NCBI RefSeq assembly: GCF_004352855.1
Contig: NZ_SJSC01000008.1
Location: forward strand, 1-64,000
Direction of reading: 5' to 3'
Source: Marinomonas sp. KMM3893
GTDB taxonomy: Bacteria > Pseudomonadota > Gammaproteobacteria > Pseudomonadales > Marinomonadaceae
Length of the DNA stretch: 64,000 nt
Under the pieces are notes generated by a model. The model ran no database searches. It worked only from the letters and a program-made list of their open reading frames with translations, and was not told where the DNA came from. This document shows positions 47,756-55,171 of this stretch, piece after piece. The stretch's first letter is position 1. Every line of letters starts with the position of its first letter. The translations under genes were made by a program, and so were the position numbers.

Positions 47756-49300
47756 GTGCGAGTCCCTATATTTACGAAACTGTTTATTTCCTTGTTTATG
47801 ACCAGTATTTTATTGGTCATCGGAATGACTTTTTCTGTTAGTTACAGCTTCAAATCCGGTTTTCAAGAGTACTTAAATCAGCAAGAAAAAGAGCAAGTCG
47901 AACAGCTAGCGAGTCTTTTGTCTGGGTATTATTCAGCGAACGTTGGTTGGCAAGAGTTGCAAGAGCAACCTGAAATTTGGGGGGATCTTTTTGTAAAGTT
48001 AGGCGTGCCGTTTCCTAAAAATAGCGCGGCGCCTGAGCGTCATTTTAAACCGAATATTGACCTTGGCGGCCCAGATTCAGGCTTAGAGCGAGGGCCTAAT
48101 CGAGGGCCTGATCGAGGTCCAGATCGAGGTCCAGATCGAGGTCCAGATCCCCATGATCTCCCCCCTAGAGATGCGGCTATGTCGGAAGAGTTTGGCCCCA
48201 TCAGTCATCGACTTTTTCTTGAAGATGACAGTCATCATTGGATCGCTGGTGTGTATTTTTCTGATTCAAAAGAGGGCAGCGTTGAGTGGTTTAGGGAGCC
48301 GATTAAACAAGGAAAACAGATTGTTGGTTGGCTTGTACTTAAACAAAAAAATCAGCTTTCAGGGCCTTTGGTAGGGCAGTTTTATGCCCAACAGCAGCAT
48401 AACCTCATCTGGATTATCGGCCTAGCTGGCTTGGCTTCCTTGCTTGTTGCCTTGGGGTTGGTGCGTCACTTTTTGTCACCATTAAAACGCTTACAACAAG
48501 GGGCAAATGCACTATCCGAAGGGGACTACAGCTTTACGTTTGAGAGCAGTAGTAATGATGAATTTGGTGAACTTGCTAATCGCTTTCAATATTTAGCTGG
48601 CAGCCTGAAACGCCAAAAAGACAGTCGTGAACAATGGTTAGTCGATATTTCTCATGAACTGCGAACTCCGATAGCGGTTTTGCGCAGTGAGTTAGAAGCC
48701 ATTCAAGATGGTATTCGCAAACCAGAAATGACGCGCATGGATTCTATGCACCATCAGGTGATGGGATTGCGTCGTTTGGTGGATGATCTTTACCTCTTGT
48801 CTAAAACCGATGCGGGCGTGTATCAACTGGACGTTCGTCGGTTGGACATTGTGGCCTTGCTACAATCCGTCGCCAATCGTTTCGAACACAGGATGGCACA
48901 AAAAGGTCTGCGCTTAGAACGATTGATTTCAGAGCCTATTTTTATTAAAGGAGATGAAAAAACATTAGAGCAGCTGTGTGTAAACCTTTTAGAAAATAGC
49001 CTTCGCTATACGGACGCACCCGGCACAATAAAGCTGTCGGTTCTAGAGCAAAATGATGACCTTGTGTTGCTCTTCGAGGACTCCGCTCCAAGTGTTGATG
49101 ATGCTCACTTAGGCAAACTATTTGTGCGTCTATATCGAGTAGACCAATCCCGTAGCCGTTCCCACGGTGGTTCAGGTTTGGGATTGTCTATTTGCCATAA
49201 TATCGTCATGATGCACGGCGGAAGCATTGTGGCGAAGCGATCCGAACTGGGCGGTTTAGTCATTGAAGTAAGATTGAAAAGAGAAATGAGTAATGGATGA
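47756..49300 (+). CDS. Sensor histidine kinase, BaeS-like
   Basis: A 514-residue inner-membrane kinase, starting at GTG with GAAAGGA about 7 bases before it. A membrane helix (about 8-30) leads to a periplasmic sensor of about 185 residues, then helix 2 (about 216-236), HAMP (about 237-290), the dimerisation box VDISHELRTP with phospho-acceptor His300, and an ATPase domain (LVNLLENSLRYT-type N box, then GGSGLGLSI). The sensor contains a run of Arg-Gly-Pro-Asp/Asn repeats at 112-131. It overlaps the response regulator gene by 8 bases. Ligand is unknown. Confidence 0.9.
   Translation: MRVPIFTKLFISLFMTSILLVIGMTFSVSYSFKSGFQEYLNQQEKEQVEQLASLLSGYYSANVGWQELQEQPEIWGDLFVKLGVPFPKNSAAPERHFKPNIDLGGPDSGLERGPNRGPDRGPDRGPDRGPDPHDLPPRDAAMSEEFGPISHRLFLEDDSHHWIAGVYFSDSKEGSVEWFREPIKQGKQIVGWLVLKQKNQLSGPLVGQFYAQQQHNLIWIIGLAGLASLLVALGLVRHFLSPLKRLQQGANALSEGDYSFTFESSSNDEFGELANRFQYLAGSLKRQKDSREQWLVDISHELRTPIAVLRSELEAIQDGIRKPEMTRMDSMHHQVMGLRRLVDDLYLLSKTDAGVYQLDVRRLDIVALLQSVANRFEHRMAQKGLRLERLISEPIFIKGDEKTLEQLCVNLLENSLRYTDAPGTIKLSVLEQNDDLVLLFEDSAPSVDDAHLGKLFVRLYRVDQSRSRSHGGSGLGLSICHNIVMMHGGSIVAKRSELGGLVIEVRLKREMSNG
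48089..48148 (+). repeat. 12-bp coding minisatellite, five units
   Basis: Five 12-base units lie head to tail, the last three identical (CGAGGTCCAGAT) and the first two variants (CGAGGGCCTAAT, CGAGGGCCTGAT). They encode Arg-Gly-Pro-Asn/Asp in the periplasmic sensor of the kinase. As 12 is a multiple of 3, copy number can change without a frameshift. Confidence 0.9.
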
Positions 49301-49973
49301 GAAAAAGAAAAGTATTCTAGTGGTTGAAGATGAACCGACGTTAGCGGCGATCCTTTGTGAGTATTTAGAACACGCAGGCTATCATGCCAGCCAGTTGAGT
49401 GACGGTTCGCTTGTTGTTGATTTTGTTAAAGAAAATCATACAGATATGATTATTCTAGACTTGATGTTACCGAACCGAAACGGGCTGGATATTTTCCGAG
49501 ACATCCGCAGCTTTAGTGAAGTGCCTGTGATTATGGCGACCGCTAAAATAGAAGAAATTGACCGATTGATTGGTCTTGAATTGGGCGCAGACGATTATAT
49601 TTGCAAACCGTATAGCACCAGAGAAGTGGTGGTCAGAGTAAAAAATATTTTACGCCGTAGCGAAGCGCCAGCCATTAAAACGCAAGGCACACTGCAAGTG
49701 GATGAGCCTTCCATGACGGTGCGTTACCACCAACAAAAAGTTGCTCTCACACCAGCTGAATTTAAAATTTTGGCGCTTTTGTTCAAAAATGCCGGCCGTA
49801 TATACAGCCGTGATCAGTTGATGGATCATATTTATTCCGATCACAGAGTGGTTGCAGATCGTACTATTGATAGCCACATCAAAAATCTAAGACGTAAACT
49901 AGAAGAAATAGAACCAGAACTAGACTGCATCAAATCTGTTTACGGTGTTGGTTATAAATTTGACGACCAGTAG
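49293..49973 (+). CDS. OmpR/BaeR-family response regulator
   Basis: A 226-residue transcription factor: receiver domain (about 7-118) with Glu12-Asp13, phospho-acceptor Asp56 in IILDLMLP and Lys105 in CKPYS, then a winged-helix DNA-binding domain (about 130-224) with the typical LTPAEFKIL and RTIDSHIKNLRRKL. It pairs with the kinase whose gene overlaps it. The likely targets are the adjacent divergent redox operon, itself, and the EF-hand gene downstream; this is inferred from position. Confidence 0.92.
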   Translation: MDEKKKSILVVEDEPTLAAILCEYLEHAGYHASQLSDGSLVVDFVKENHTDMIILDLMLPNRNGLDIFRDIRSFSEVPVIMATAKIEEIDRLIGLELGADDYICKPYSTREVVVRVKNILRRSEAPAIKTQGTLQVDEPSMTVRYHQQKVALTPAEFKILALLFKNAGRIYSRDQLMDHIYSDHRVVADRTIDSHIKNLRRKLEEIEPELDCIKSVYGVGYKFDDQ

Positions 49974-50067
49974 GCATTTTCTCCATATTGAATACTAACT
50001 TTCTACTTATGCTTCCCTTACAAAATAATCTGATTCACGTTCAATGAACGAGTAGGGGAAGTAAAGT

Positions 50068-50325
50068 ATGAAAAAGCTGTCAATGGCCGTGTTACTGCCT
50101 GTTATCACGGCGAGCGTACTCGCGCTGTTTTCTGTTAATAGCCTAGCCGGTGGACAACCACCGAAAGACCCACCTTCTTTTGCACAGCTAGACGCTAATG
50201 GCGATGGTGTGCTGACCAAAGACGAAGTACGAGGCCCTCTAGCGGATGACTTCGATCGTTTTGATACGGATAACAGCGGCACGTTAACAGAAGACGAATT
50301 GCCTGCGCCACCTAGCCATCAATAA
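50068..50325 (+). CDS. Small periplasmic EF-hand protein
   Basis: An 85-residue exported protein. A signal peptide (about 1-27, cleavage after SLAG or close by) leads to a Pro-rich start (GGQPPKDPPSF) and two EF-hand loops, DANGDGVLTKDE (about 42-53) and DTDNSGTLTEDE (about 66-77), both with all Ca2+ ligands. It should bind calcium outside the cytoplasm. It follows the two-component genes by about 95 bases on the same strand. It may be an output or a sensor partner of that system, but this is inferred. Confidence 0.83.
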   Translation: MKKLSMAVLLPVITASVLALFSVNSLAGGQPPKDPPSFAQLDANGDGVLTKDEVRGPLADDFDRFDTDNSGTLTEDELPAPPSHQ

Positions 50326-50496
50326 ACGCCTTATTCTTAATTAAATCGATGTATGAGCCAGTCTGATATCTGCATTTAGAGAGGCGTAGCCGGTGTTCTT
50401 GGGGCAAAAAACAGGTCGGACTTTCCCCTTTCTAGCACCAAACTCGCCTATCTGAGAAGGCTTAGTAGCTCATCATAAAATAACAAGGAGATCGTT

Positions 50497-50871
50497 ATGA
50501 GATTTCGCTCTGTTTTAGCATTGAGCTGCTGCCTCACCTTATCAGGTTGCGCGATGGGGCCGCGCGGCGGTGCGCCACTGGGCCTATTTGCTTTTGGTGC
50601 TGGGGTAGCAATTGGTTCTGTATTGACGACATTGCCTCCGCGTCATGTGGTCGTCAGAAACGACATTTATTATTCAGATGGCGTTTTTTATCGCGATGGA
50701 CCAAGAGGATATGTCGTTATTGTGCCGTCACCAGGTGTTTGGGTAGACGACATACCTGAGGACCATAAAGTAGTGCATTATCAAGAACATGACTACTTTA
50801 AGTGTAAGGGTATTTGGTATCGATTTGATGCTCACCGTAAGCAATATCGTGTGGTAGAAGACCCTTTTTAG
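50497..50871 (+). CDS. Small lipoprotein, DUF6515-like
   Basis: A 124-residue lipoprotein: signal peptide with lipobox LSGC (Cys18), a Gly-rich hydrophobic stretch (about 25-45), then repeated Tyr/Gly/Val-rich short motifs (RNDIYYSDGVFYRDG, and YFKCKGIWYRFD) as in surface proteins with a Y-x-x-G-x-x-Y pattern. The function is unknown; I recall such domains as DUF6515. AAGGAG precedes the ATG. A terminator follows. Its link to the EF-hand gene, 171 bases upstream, is unclear. Confidence 0.7.
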   Translation: MRFRSVLALSCCLTLSGCAMGPRGGAPLGLFAFGAGVAIGSVLTTLPPRHVVVRNDIYYSDGVFYRDGPRGYVVIVPSPGVWVDDIPEDHKVVHYQEHDYFKCKGIWYRFDAHRKQYRVVEDPF

Positions 50872-50901
50872 GCACTAATATCCAGCGTCTTTGCCGCCAT
50901 T

Positions 50902-50936
50902 AAAAAACCCAAGTAGAAAAATCTACTTGGGTTTTT
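50902..50936. terminator. Bidirectional terminator
   Basis: Stem AAAACCCAAGTAGA / TCTACTTGGGTTTT with a short A loop, between the convergent lipoprotein and betA genes. Confidence 0.9.
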
Positions 50937-50992
50937 GTTTGTTCAAGTACTGATCTAGCATTCACCGTCGCGGGCGTATTAGGTCCGATGGA

Positions 50993-52660
50993 TTAACGCT
51001 GTTTGCTTTCAAACTCTGGGTGAATCCAAACCGGCGCTTCTAAGCGAGGCAGCGCTTGCTTACCAAGAATCATATCGGCGGCTTTTTCAGCCACCATGAT
51101 AGTCGGCGCATTCAAGTTACCGTTGGTAATAGTAGGAAACACAGACGAGTCGACCACGCGCAAATTTTGCAAGCCACGAACTTGGCAATATTCGTTTAAT
51201 ACGGCCATTGGGTCGCTGTCGTCACCCATCTTACAAGTACAAGAAGGGTGGTAGGCGCTTTCAACGTTTTCTTTTACCCACTGGTCGATGTCTGCATCGC
51301 TTTGAATGTCGATTCCAGGTTGAATTTCGTCACCACGGAATTCGTTCAAGGCGGGTTGCTGAAGTATTTCTCGCGTCAGGCGAATAGTATCGCGCCAATC
51401 CTGCTTGTCTTGTTCTGTTGAAATGTAGTTAAACAGAATTCTAGGCTTAGCTTGTGGATCTGCAGATTCAATCCATAATTTGCCACGACTTTCAGGCTTG
51501 TTCGGCCCTACATGCACTTGGAAACCATGGCCTTCTACCGCGGCTTGGCCGTCGTAGCGCATAGCAGCAGGTAAGAAGTGGTATTGAATATTAGGCCACT
51601 TTAAGCCAGCACGGGAGCGGATAAAACCACAGGATTCAAAGTGATTCGTCGCCCCTAAGCCTGTCTTAAAGAGCATCCATCGGGTTCCGATCATGCCTTT
51701 ACTGATCAAGCCAAGCTTGCTGTTTAGTGTAACGGGCTTCTTACAGAAGTACTGAAAGTAGACTTCCAGGTGATCCTGCAAATTTTCACCCACACCAGGA
51801 AGCTCGTGTAAAAGTGGCACGCCAGCTTTCTCAAGTACGTCTTTTGGCCCCACACCTGACAATTGCAATAATTGCGGAGAGCCAACAGATCCCGCAGATA
51901 AGATGACTTCTTTACGCGCGTTGACTTGTTGGGTGTGGCCATTGTTGCTGAATTCTATGCCTACGGCTTTTTTGCCTTCGAATACGACTTTATGGCTAAG
52001 AACACCCGTTTTTAATGTCAGGTTAGAACGTAGCATTGCACGGCGCAGGTAGGCATTAGAGGTTGAGGCTCGTACGCCTTTTTTTACCGTCATATGCATG
52101 GCACCAAAACCTTCTTGGCGGTAGCCATTGTAGTCGTCGGTTTTGCCGTAACCTGCTTCATCACCTGCGTCTATGAAGGCTTGATAAAGTGGGTTGTAGG
52201 TCATGTCGTTACCATTGTTGGTCGACAGAGGGCCTTGACCACCACGGTAAGTGTCCGCACCGTTTTTCCATGTTTCTGCTTTTTTGAAATACGGCAGACA
52301 GGTTTGGTAATTCCAACCTTTGGCGCCATGCTCTTCCCATTGGTCAAAGTCGCAAGCGTGGCCTCGAACATACACCATGCCATTGATGGAAGAAGAGCCG
52401 CCTAATACTTTGCCGCGTGGGCAGTGCATTTCACGGTTGTCTAAGCCTGGCTCTTTTTCGGTATGAAATTGCCAAGCGTATTTTTCCGTGTTCATCGGGT
52501 AGGACAAGGCGGTCGGCATCTGGATAAATAGGCTTTTGTCTGAACCGCCCATTTCCAATAGCAGTACCTTGTTGTCACCACTTTCTGTGAGTCTGTCTGC
52601 CAGCACACACCCTGCGGAGCCCGCGCCGACTATGATGTAATCGTACAGTTCGTTGCTCAT
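50993..52660 (-). CDS. betA: Choline dehydrogenase
   Basis: A 555-residue membrane-associated GMC flavoenzyme that oxidises choline to betaine aldehyde. The FAD-binding [14 protein letters not shown] is at the N terminus. The GMC signatures [14 protein letters not shown] and [15 protein letters not shown] are present, as are the C-terminal active-site HPSCTCKMG and [19 protein letters not shown]. Length fits BetA (556 in E. coli). It lies 12 bases after betB, so both belong to one osmoprotectant operon that makes glycine betaine. Confidence 0.96.
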   Translation of the reverse strand: MSNELYDYIIVGAGSAGCVLADRLTESGDNKVLLLEMGGSDKSLFIQMPTALSYPMNTEKYAWQFHTEKEPGLDNREMHCPRGKVLGGSSSINGMVYVRGHACDFDQWEEHGAKGWNYQTCLPYFKKAETWKNGADTYRGGQGPLSTNNGNDMTYNPLYQAFIDAGDEAGYGKTDDYNGYRQEGFGAMHMTVKKGVRASTSNAYLRRAMLRSNLTLKTGVLSHKVVFEGKKAVGIEFSNNGHTQQVNARKEVILSAGSVGSPQLLQLSGVGPKDVLEKAGVPLLHELPGVGENLQDHLEVYFQYFCKKPVTLNSKLGLISKGMIGTRWMLFKTGLGATNHFESCGFIRSRAGLKWPNIQYHFLPAAMRYDGQAAVEGHGFQVHVGPNKPESRGKLWIESADPQAKPRILFNYISTEQDKQDWRDTIRLTREILQQPALNEFRGDEIQPGIDIQSDADIDQWVKENVESAYHPSCTCKMGDDSDPMAVLNEYCQVRGLQNLRVVDSSVFPTITNGNLNAPTIMVAEKAADMILGKQALPRLEAPVWIHPEFESKQR

Positions 52661-52672
52661 GTCTGTGCTCGC

Positions 52673-54130
52673 TTAATAAGGGTTTTGAATGTCGTTTAAG
52701 TCAACAAACACGCTTTTGTTTTGCGTGTAGTGATATAAAGTCTCGATGCCATTTTCACGGCCCACGCCAGACTCTTTATAACCACCGACAGGCATTTCAG
52801 CCGGAGAAGAACCCCATGCGTTGATCCAACAAATACCCGCTTGCATTTGGTTGATCACACGGTGTGCACGAGCAAAGTCTTTGGTGAAAACACCGGCTGC
52901 TAAGCCATATTTTGTATCGTTTGCACGGGCAATAACCTCGTCTTCGTCGGTAAAGCTTAAGACTGACATAACAGGGCCGAAGATTTCTTCACGCACTTGT
53001 GGCATGTCGTCGGTGCAATCCGTGAACACGGTTGGCGCAACGAATGCGCCGTTTTCTAACCCATTGTCAGTGACTTGGTAACCACCGCATAACAAGGTTG
53101 CGCCAGAGGCTTTTGCCGCTTCAATAAAGCCCAATACTTTTTGCATATGGTCTTTAGAAATTAGCGCGCCAACTTGGGTTTCCATGTTCATGGGGTCGCC
53201 AATGATCATGGCTTCTGTGCGGCTTTTTAGTTCTTTGGTGAAGGCTTCCATGATGTCTGCATGCACAAAAACGCGTGTGCCATTGGTACATACTTCGCCT
53301 TGCGTATAGAAATTGGCAAGCATCGCCGCCGACACGGCTTGATCGATTGGCATGTCAGGGAAAATGATCATAGGGGACTTACCACCTAATTCCATGGTCA
53401 CTTGCTTCAAAGATTGCGCTGAAGCCGCCATGACTTTTTTACCTGTGCCAACTTCACCGGTGAAGGACACCTTGTCGATGCCAGGGTGCGCGGTAATCAT
53501 TTGACCGGTGCGAGCATCCCCTTGAACCACATTGAAGACGCCATCTGGTAAGCCGGCTTGAGTGTAAATCTCAGCCAGTTTTAGCGCCGTTAGTGGGGTT
53601 TCTTCAGAAGGCTTGAAAATCATCGCGTTGCCAGCCGCTAGAGCAGGACCGGATTTCCAGCAAGCGATTTGAATAGGGTAGTTCCAAGCGCCAATGCCGG
53701 CACAAACTCCCAACGCTTCTTTGCGAGTGTAATAAAAGTTACCGTTACCAAGGTCCTGGTATTCGCCTTGGATTTTATCGGTTAGGCCTGCGTAATATTC
53801 GATAACATCGGCGCCGGTTTCGATATCAACACAAATGGCTTCTTGTAGAGGTTTACCTGTGTCTAACACTTCTAGACGAGCCAGCTCTTCGTTGTTTTCA
53901 CGCAACAATTCAGCGGCTCTTTTAAGGATGCGACCACGCTCAACTGGGCTCATTGCAGCCCATACTTGCTGGCCTTTTTTTGCTGACTCGACAGCAGCAT
54001 CCAACTCAGCTTGTCCGGCATGCTCGATGGTAGCAATCACTTCGCCTGTTGCTGGGTTTAGCGTGTCGAAATGTTCTCCGCTTGTTGATGCAAGGTAGCG
54101 ACCGTGAATATATTGCTGCTGATGTGCCAT
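52673..54130 (-). CDS. betB: Betaine aldehyde dehydrogenase
   Basis: A 485-residue NAD(P)-dependent aldehyde dehydrogenase making glycine betaine from betaine aldehyde. The catalytic Cys is in [14 protein letters not shown] (near 287) and the general base Glu in MELGGKSP (near 253). I start at [10 protein letters not shown], preceded by AGAGGT; the frame is open 34 codons further but that extension is basic and unlike BetB, and runs towards the operator. Length matches E. coli BetB (490). First gene of betB-betA. Confidence 0.96.
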   Translation of the reverse strand: MAHQQQYIHGRYLASTSGEHFDTLNPATGEVIATIEHAGQAELDAAVESAKKGQQVWAAMSPVERGRILKRAAELLRENNEELARLEVLDTGKPLQEAICVDIETGADVIEYYAGLTDKIQGEYQDLGNGNFYYTRKEALGVCAGIGAWNYPIQIACWKSGPALAAGNAMIFKPSEETPLTALKLAEIYTQAGLPDGVFNVVQGDARTGQMITAHPGIDKVSFTGEVGTGKKVMAASAQSLKQVTMELGGKSPMIIFPDMPIDQAVSAAMLANFYTQGEVCTNGTRVFVHADIMEAFTKELKSRTEAMIIGDPMNMETQVGALISKDHMQKVLGFIEAAKASGATLLCGGYQVTDNGLENGAFVAPTVFTDCTDDMPQVREEIFGPVMSVLSFTDEDEVIARANDTKYGLAAGVFTKDFARAHRVINQMQAGICWINAWGSSPAEMPVGGYKESGVGRENGIETLYHYTQNKSVFVDLNDIQNPY

Positions 54131-54200
54131 GATAAACCTCTTTAATCGTTTGGTTTCTTGACGATAAATTCGCTTGAATAATCGGTGTTTTGACTTTCGC

Positions 54201-54230
54201 GTTTTTATTAAACGCTCGTTTAATAAAAAC
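54201..54230. promoter_or_regulatory. Palindromic operator upstream of betBA, BetI/TetR type
   Basis: A perfect inverted repeat with 14-base arms, GTTTTTATTAAACG and CGTTTAATAAAAAC, around a 2-base centre, 70 bases before the betB start. The inner TTAAACG..CGTTTAA core is the form of TetR-family operators, and BetI (a TetR repressor) controls bet genes. It could also be bound by another TetR regulator. Confidence 0.65.
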
Positions 54231-54373
54231 AATTGTACATTTTTTGACTATAAATTGCAGCCGCAATCCAATAATTAGTGGTCTAAGGATAAAGTTAAGT
54301 TACTAGAGAAAGAAAGGGCTTTATGGCAGCCGGACGTAAAAGTCCGTTAATTAAGAAAGCTTGAGACGAACGA

Positions 54374-54407
54374 ACACCCCCTGCTTCGTGCTATGAAGCA
54401 AGGGTGT
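54374..54407. repeat. Imperfect inverted repeat between betB and the CBM48 gene
   Basis: Arms ACACCCCCTGCTTC and GAAGCAAGGGTGT around a 7-base loop, with a small bulge. It has no T-run on either side, so it is not a typical terminator. Confidence 0.4.
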
Positions 54408-54428
54408 GAAGAAAACTATAAAGCCTTC

Positions 54429-54734
54429 TTAGAGGCTGATGACACCATTGTTGTCGTAGCTTATCGGGCTTGGCACGTAATCATCGGCCATGTCATCGTT
54501 TAGCCACTGGGTGCCATCTAGCACATAGCGAAATTGGTAGGCTGCGTTCACTTCTAAACTTAGAGTTGAGGCAAATACCCCTGATTTTTGTTTTTTCATT
54601 GGGTTGGCGGTGCAATCCCAATTATTAAAGTCGCCAACGACCGCAACGCTTTTCGCAGTACCTACTTTGTCAGCAGGAAGGGCAAATTTTACTTTGCATT
54701 CAGGTTTGGTTTTTAAGTACTTTTTCTCAATCAT
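54429..54734 (-). CDS. Stand-alone CBM48/isoamylase-N domain protein
   Basis: A 101-residue protein that is almost entirely a glycogen-binding-type fold: KVKFALPADKV, VAVVGDFNNWD (the classical GDFNNW turn), MKKQKSGVFASTLSL, YQFRYVLDGTQWLNDD. Such domains usually sit at the N terminus of glycogen branching or debranching enzymes, or in AMPK beta. Here no enzyme is attached. I start at MIEKKYLK, with GGAG spaced 7 bases before it; a start 29 codons further upstream is open but not supported. The gene is alone, and glycogen genes are not nearby. Function is unknown. Confidence 0.75.
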   Translation of the reverse strand: MIEKKYLKTKPECKVKFALPADKVGTAKSVAVVGDFNNWDCTANPMKKQKSGVFASTLSLEVNAAYQFRYVLDGTQWLNDDMADDYVPSPISYDNNGVISL

Positions 54735-54973
54735 TTCCAACTCCATCGTCCATTTTGAGAGGCCATTAATGTTTAGGGTGGCAATTAAAGACACCCCTGA
54801 TATAAGCAAGTCCTGCGCCATGAATCGTAACTTGTTAATACTATTAAAGAATCCAATTCTTGCTCTTGCTACTCAGAAAAACACTCTACTATCATAATGA
54901 AAATGCGACGAAATCGCTGCCATTGTTTGGTGCTGTAGATCAAAAAATGCACATTTTATTCTCACCTATACAC

Positions 54974-54979
54974 TATAAT
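54974..54979 (+). promoter_or_regulatory. TATAAT -10 element before the small His-rich gene
   Basis: A perfect TATAAT lies 46 bases before the ATG of the His-rich membrane protein. The hexamer 17 bases upstream, ACATTT, is a poor -35. Confidence 0.45.
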
Positions 54980-55024
54980 GAGAGAGTGACATAACGCACT
55001 CACTGTAAAAAGAGAGGTGATAGT

Positions 55025-55171
55025 ATGGATCTTCAGCTGACTGTATTAGTCGTGTTAAGTGCTATTTTGGTCATTAAGATCATTTACCTTGTCGTTTTCA
55101 AACGATCTCACGTTAAGCATCATCGAAAGTTTCACCATCACTCTAAACGCCATCATCATTGGCCTAGGTAG
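55025..55171 (+). CDS. Small His-rich single-pass membrane protein
   Basis: A 48-residue open frame, too short for common gene cut-offs. It has a start ATG with AGAGGTGA before it. One hydrophobic stretch (about 5-25, LTVLVVLSAILVIKIIYLVVF) leads to a basic tail containing nine His in 17 residues (HVKHHRKFHHHSKRHHHW). The positive charge after the helix should place the tail in the cytoplasm. His-rich tails often bind Zn, Ni or Cu. It overlaps the convergent olsF-like gene by 16 bases at its 3' end. I recognise no family; coding status is supported by SD, promoter and composition. Confidence 0.55.
   Translation: MDLQLTVLVVLSAILVIKIIYLVVFKRSHVKHHRKFHHHSKRHHHWPR

Noticed and set aside
47608..47841. 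77-codon frame across the divergent promoter and the start of the sensor kinase
   Set aside because: It overlaps both the reductase gene start and the kinase gene in other frames and has no family features.
48089..48148. CRISPR-like array
   Set aside because: The units are 12 bases without spacers and code in frame for a protein repeat.
54131..54232. N-terminal extension of betB
   Set aside because: The extension is basic, unlike BetB, and covers the palindromic operator; a good ribosome binding site fits the inner ATG at 54130.
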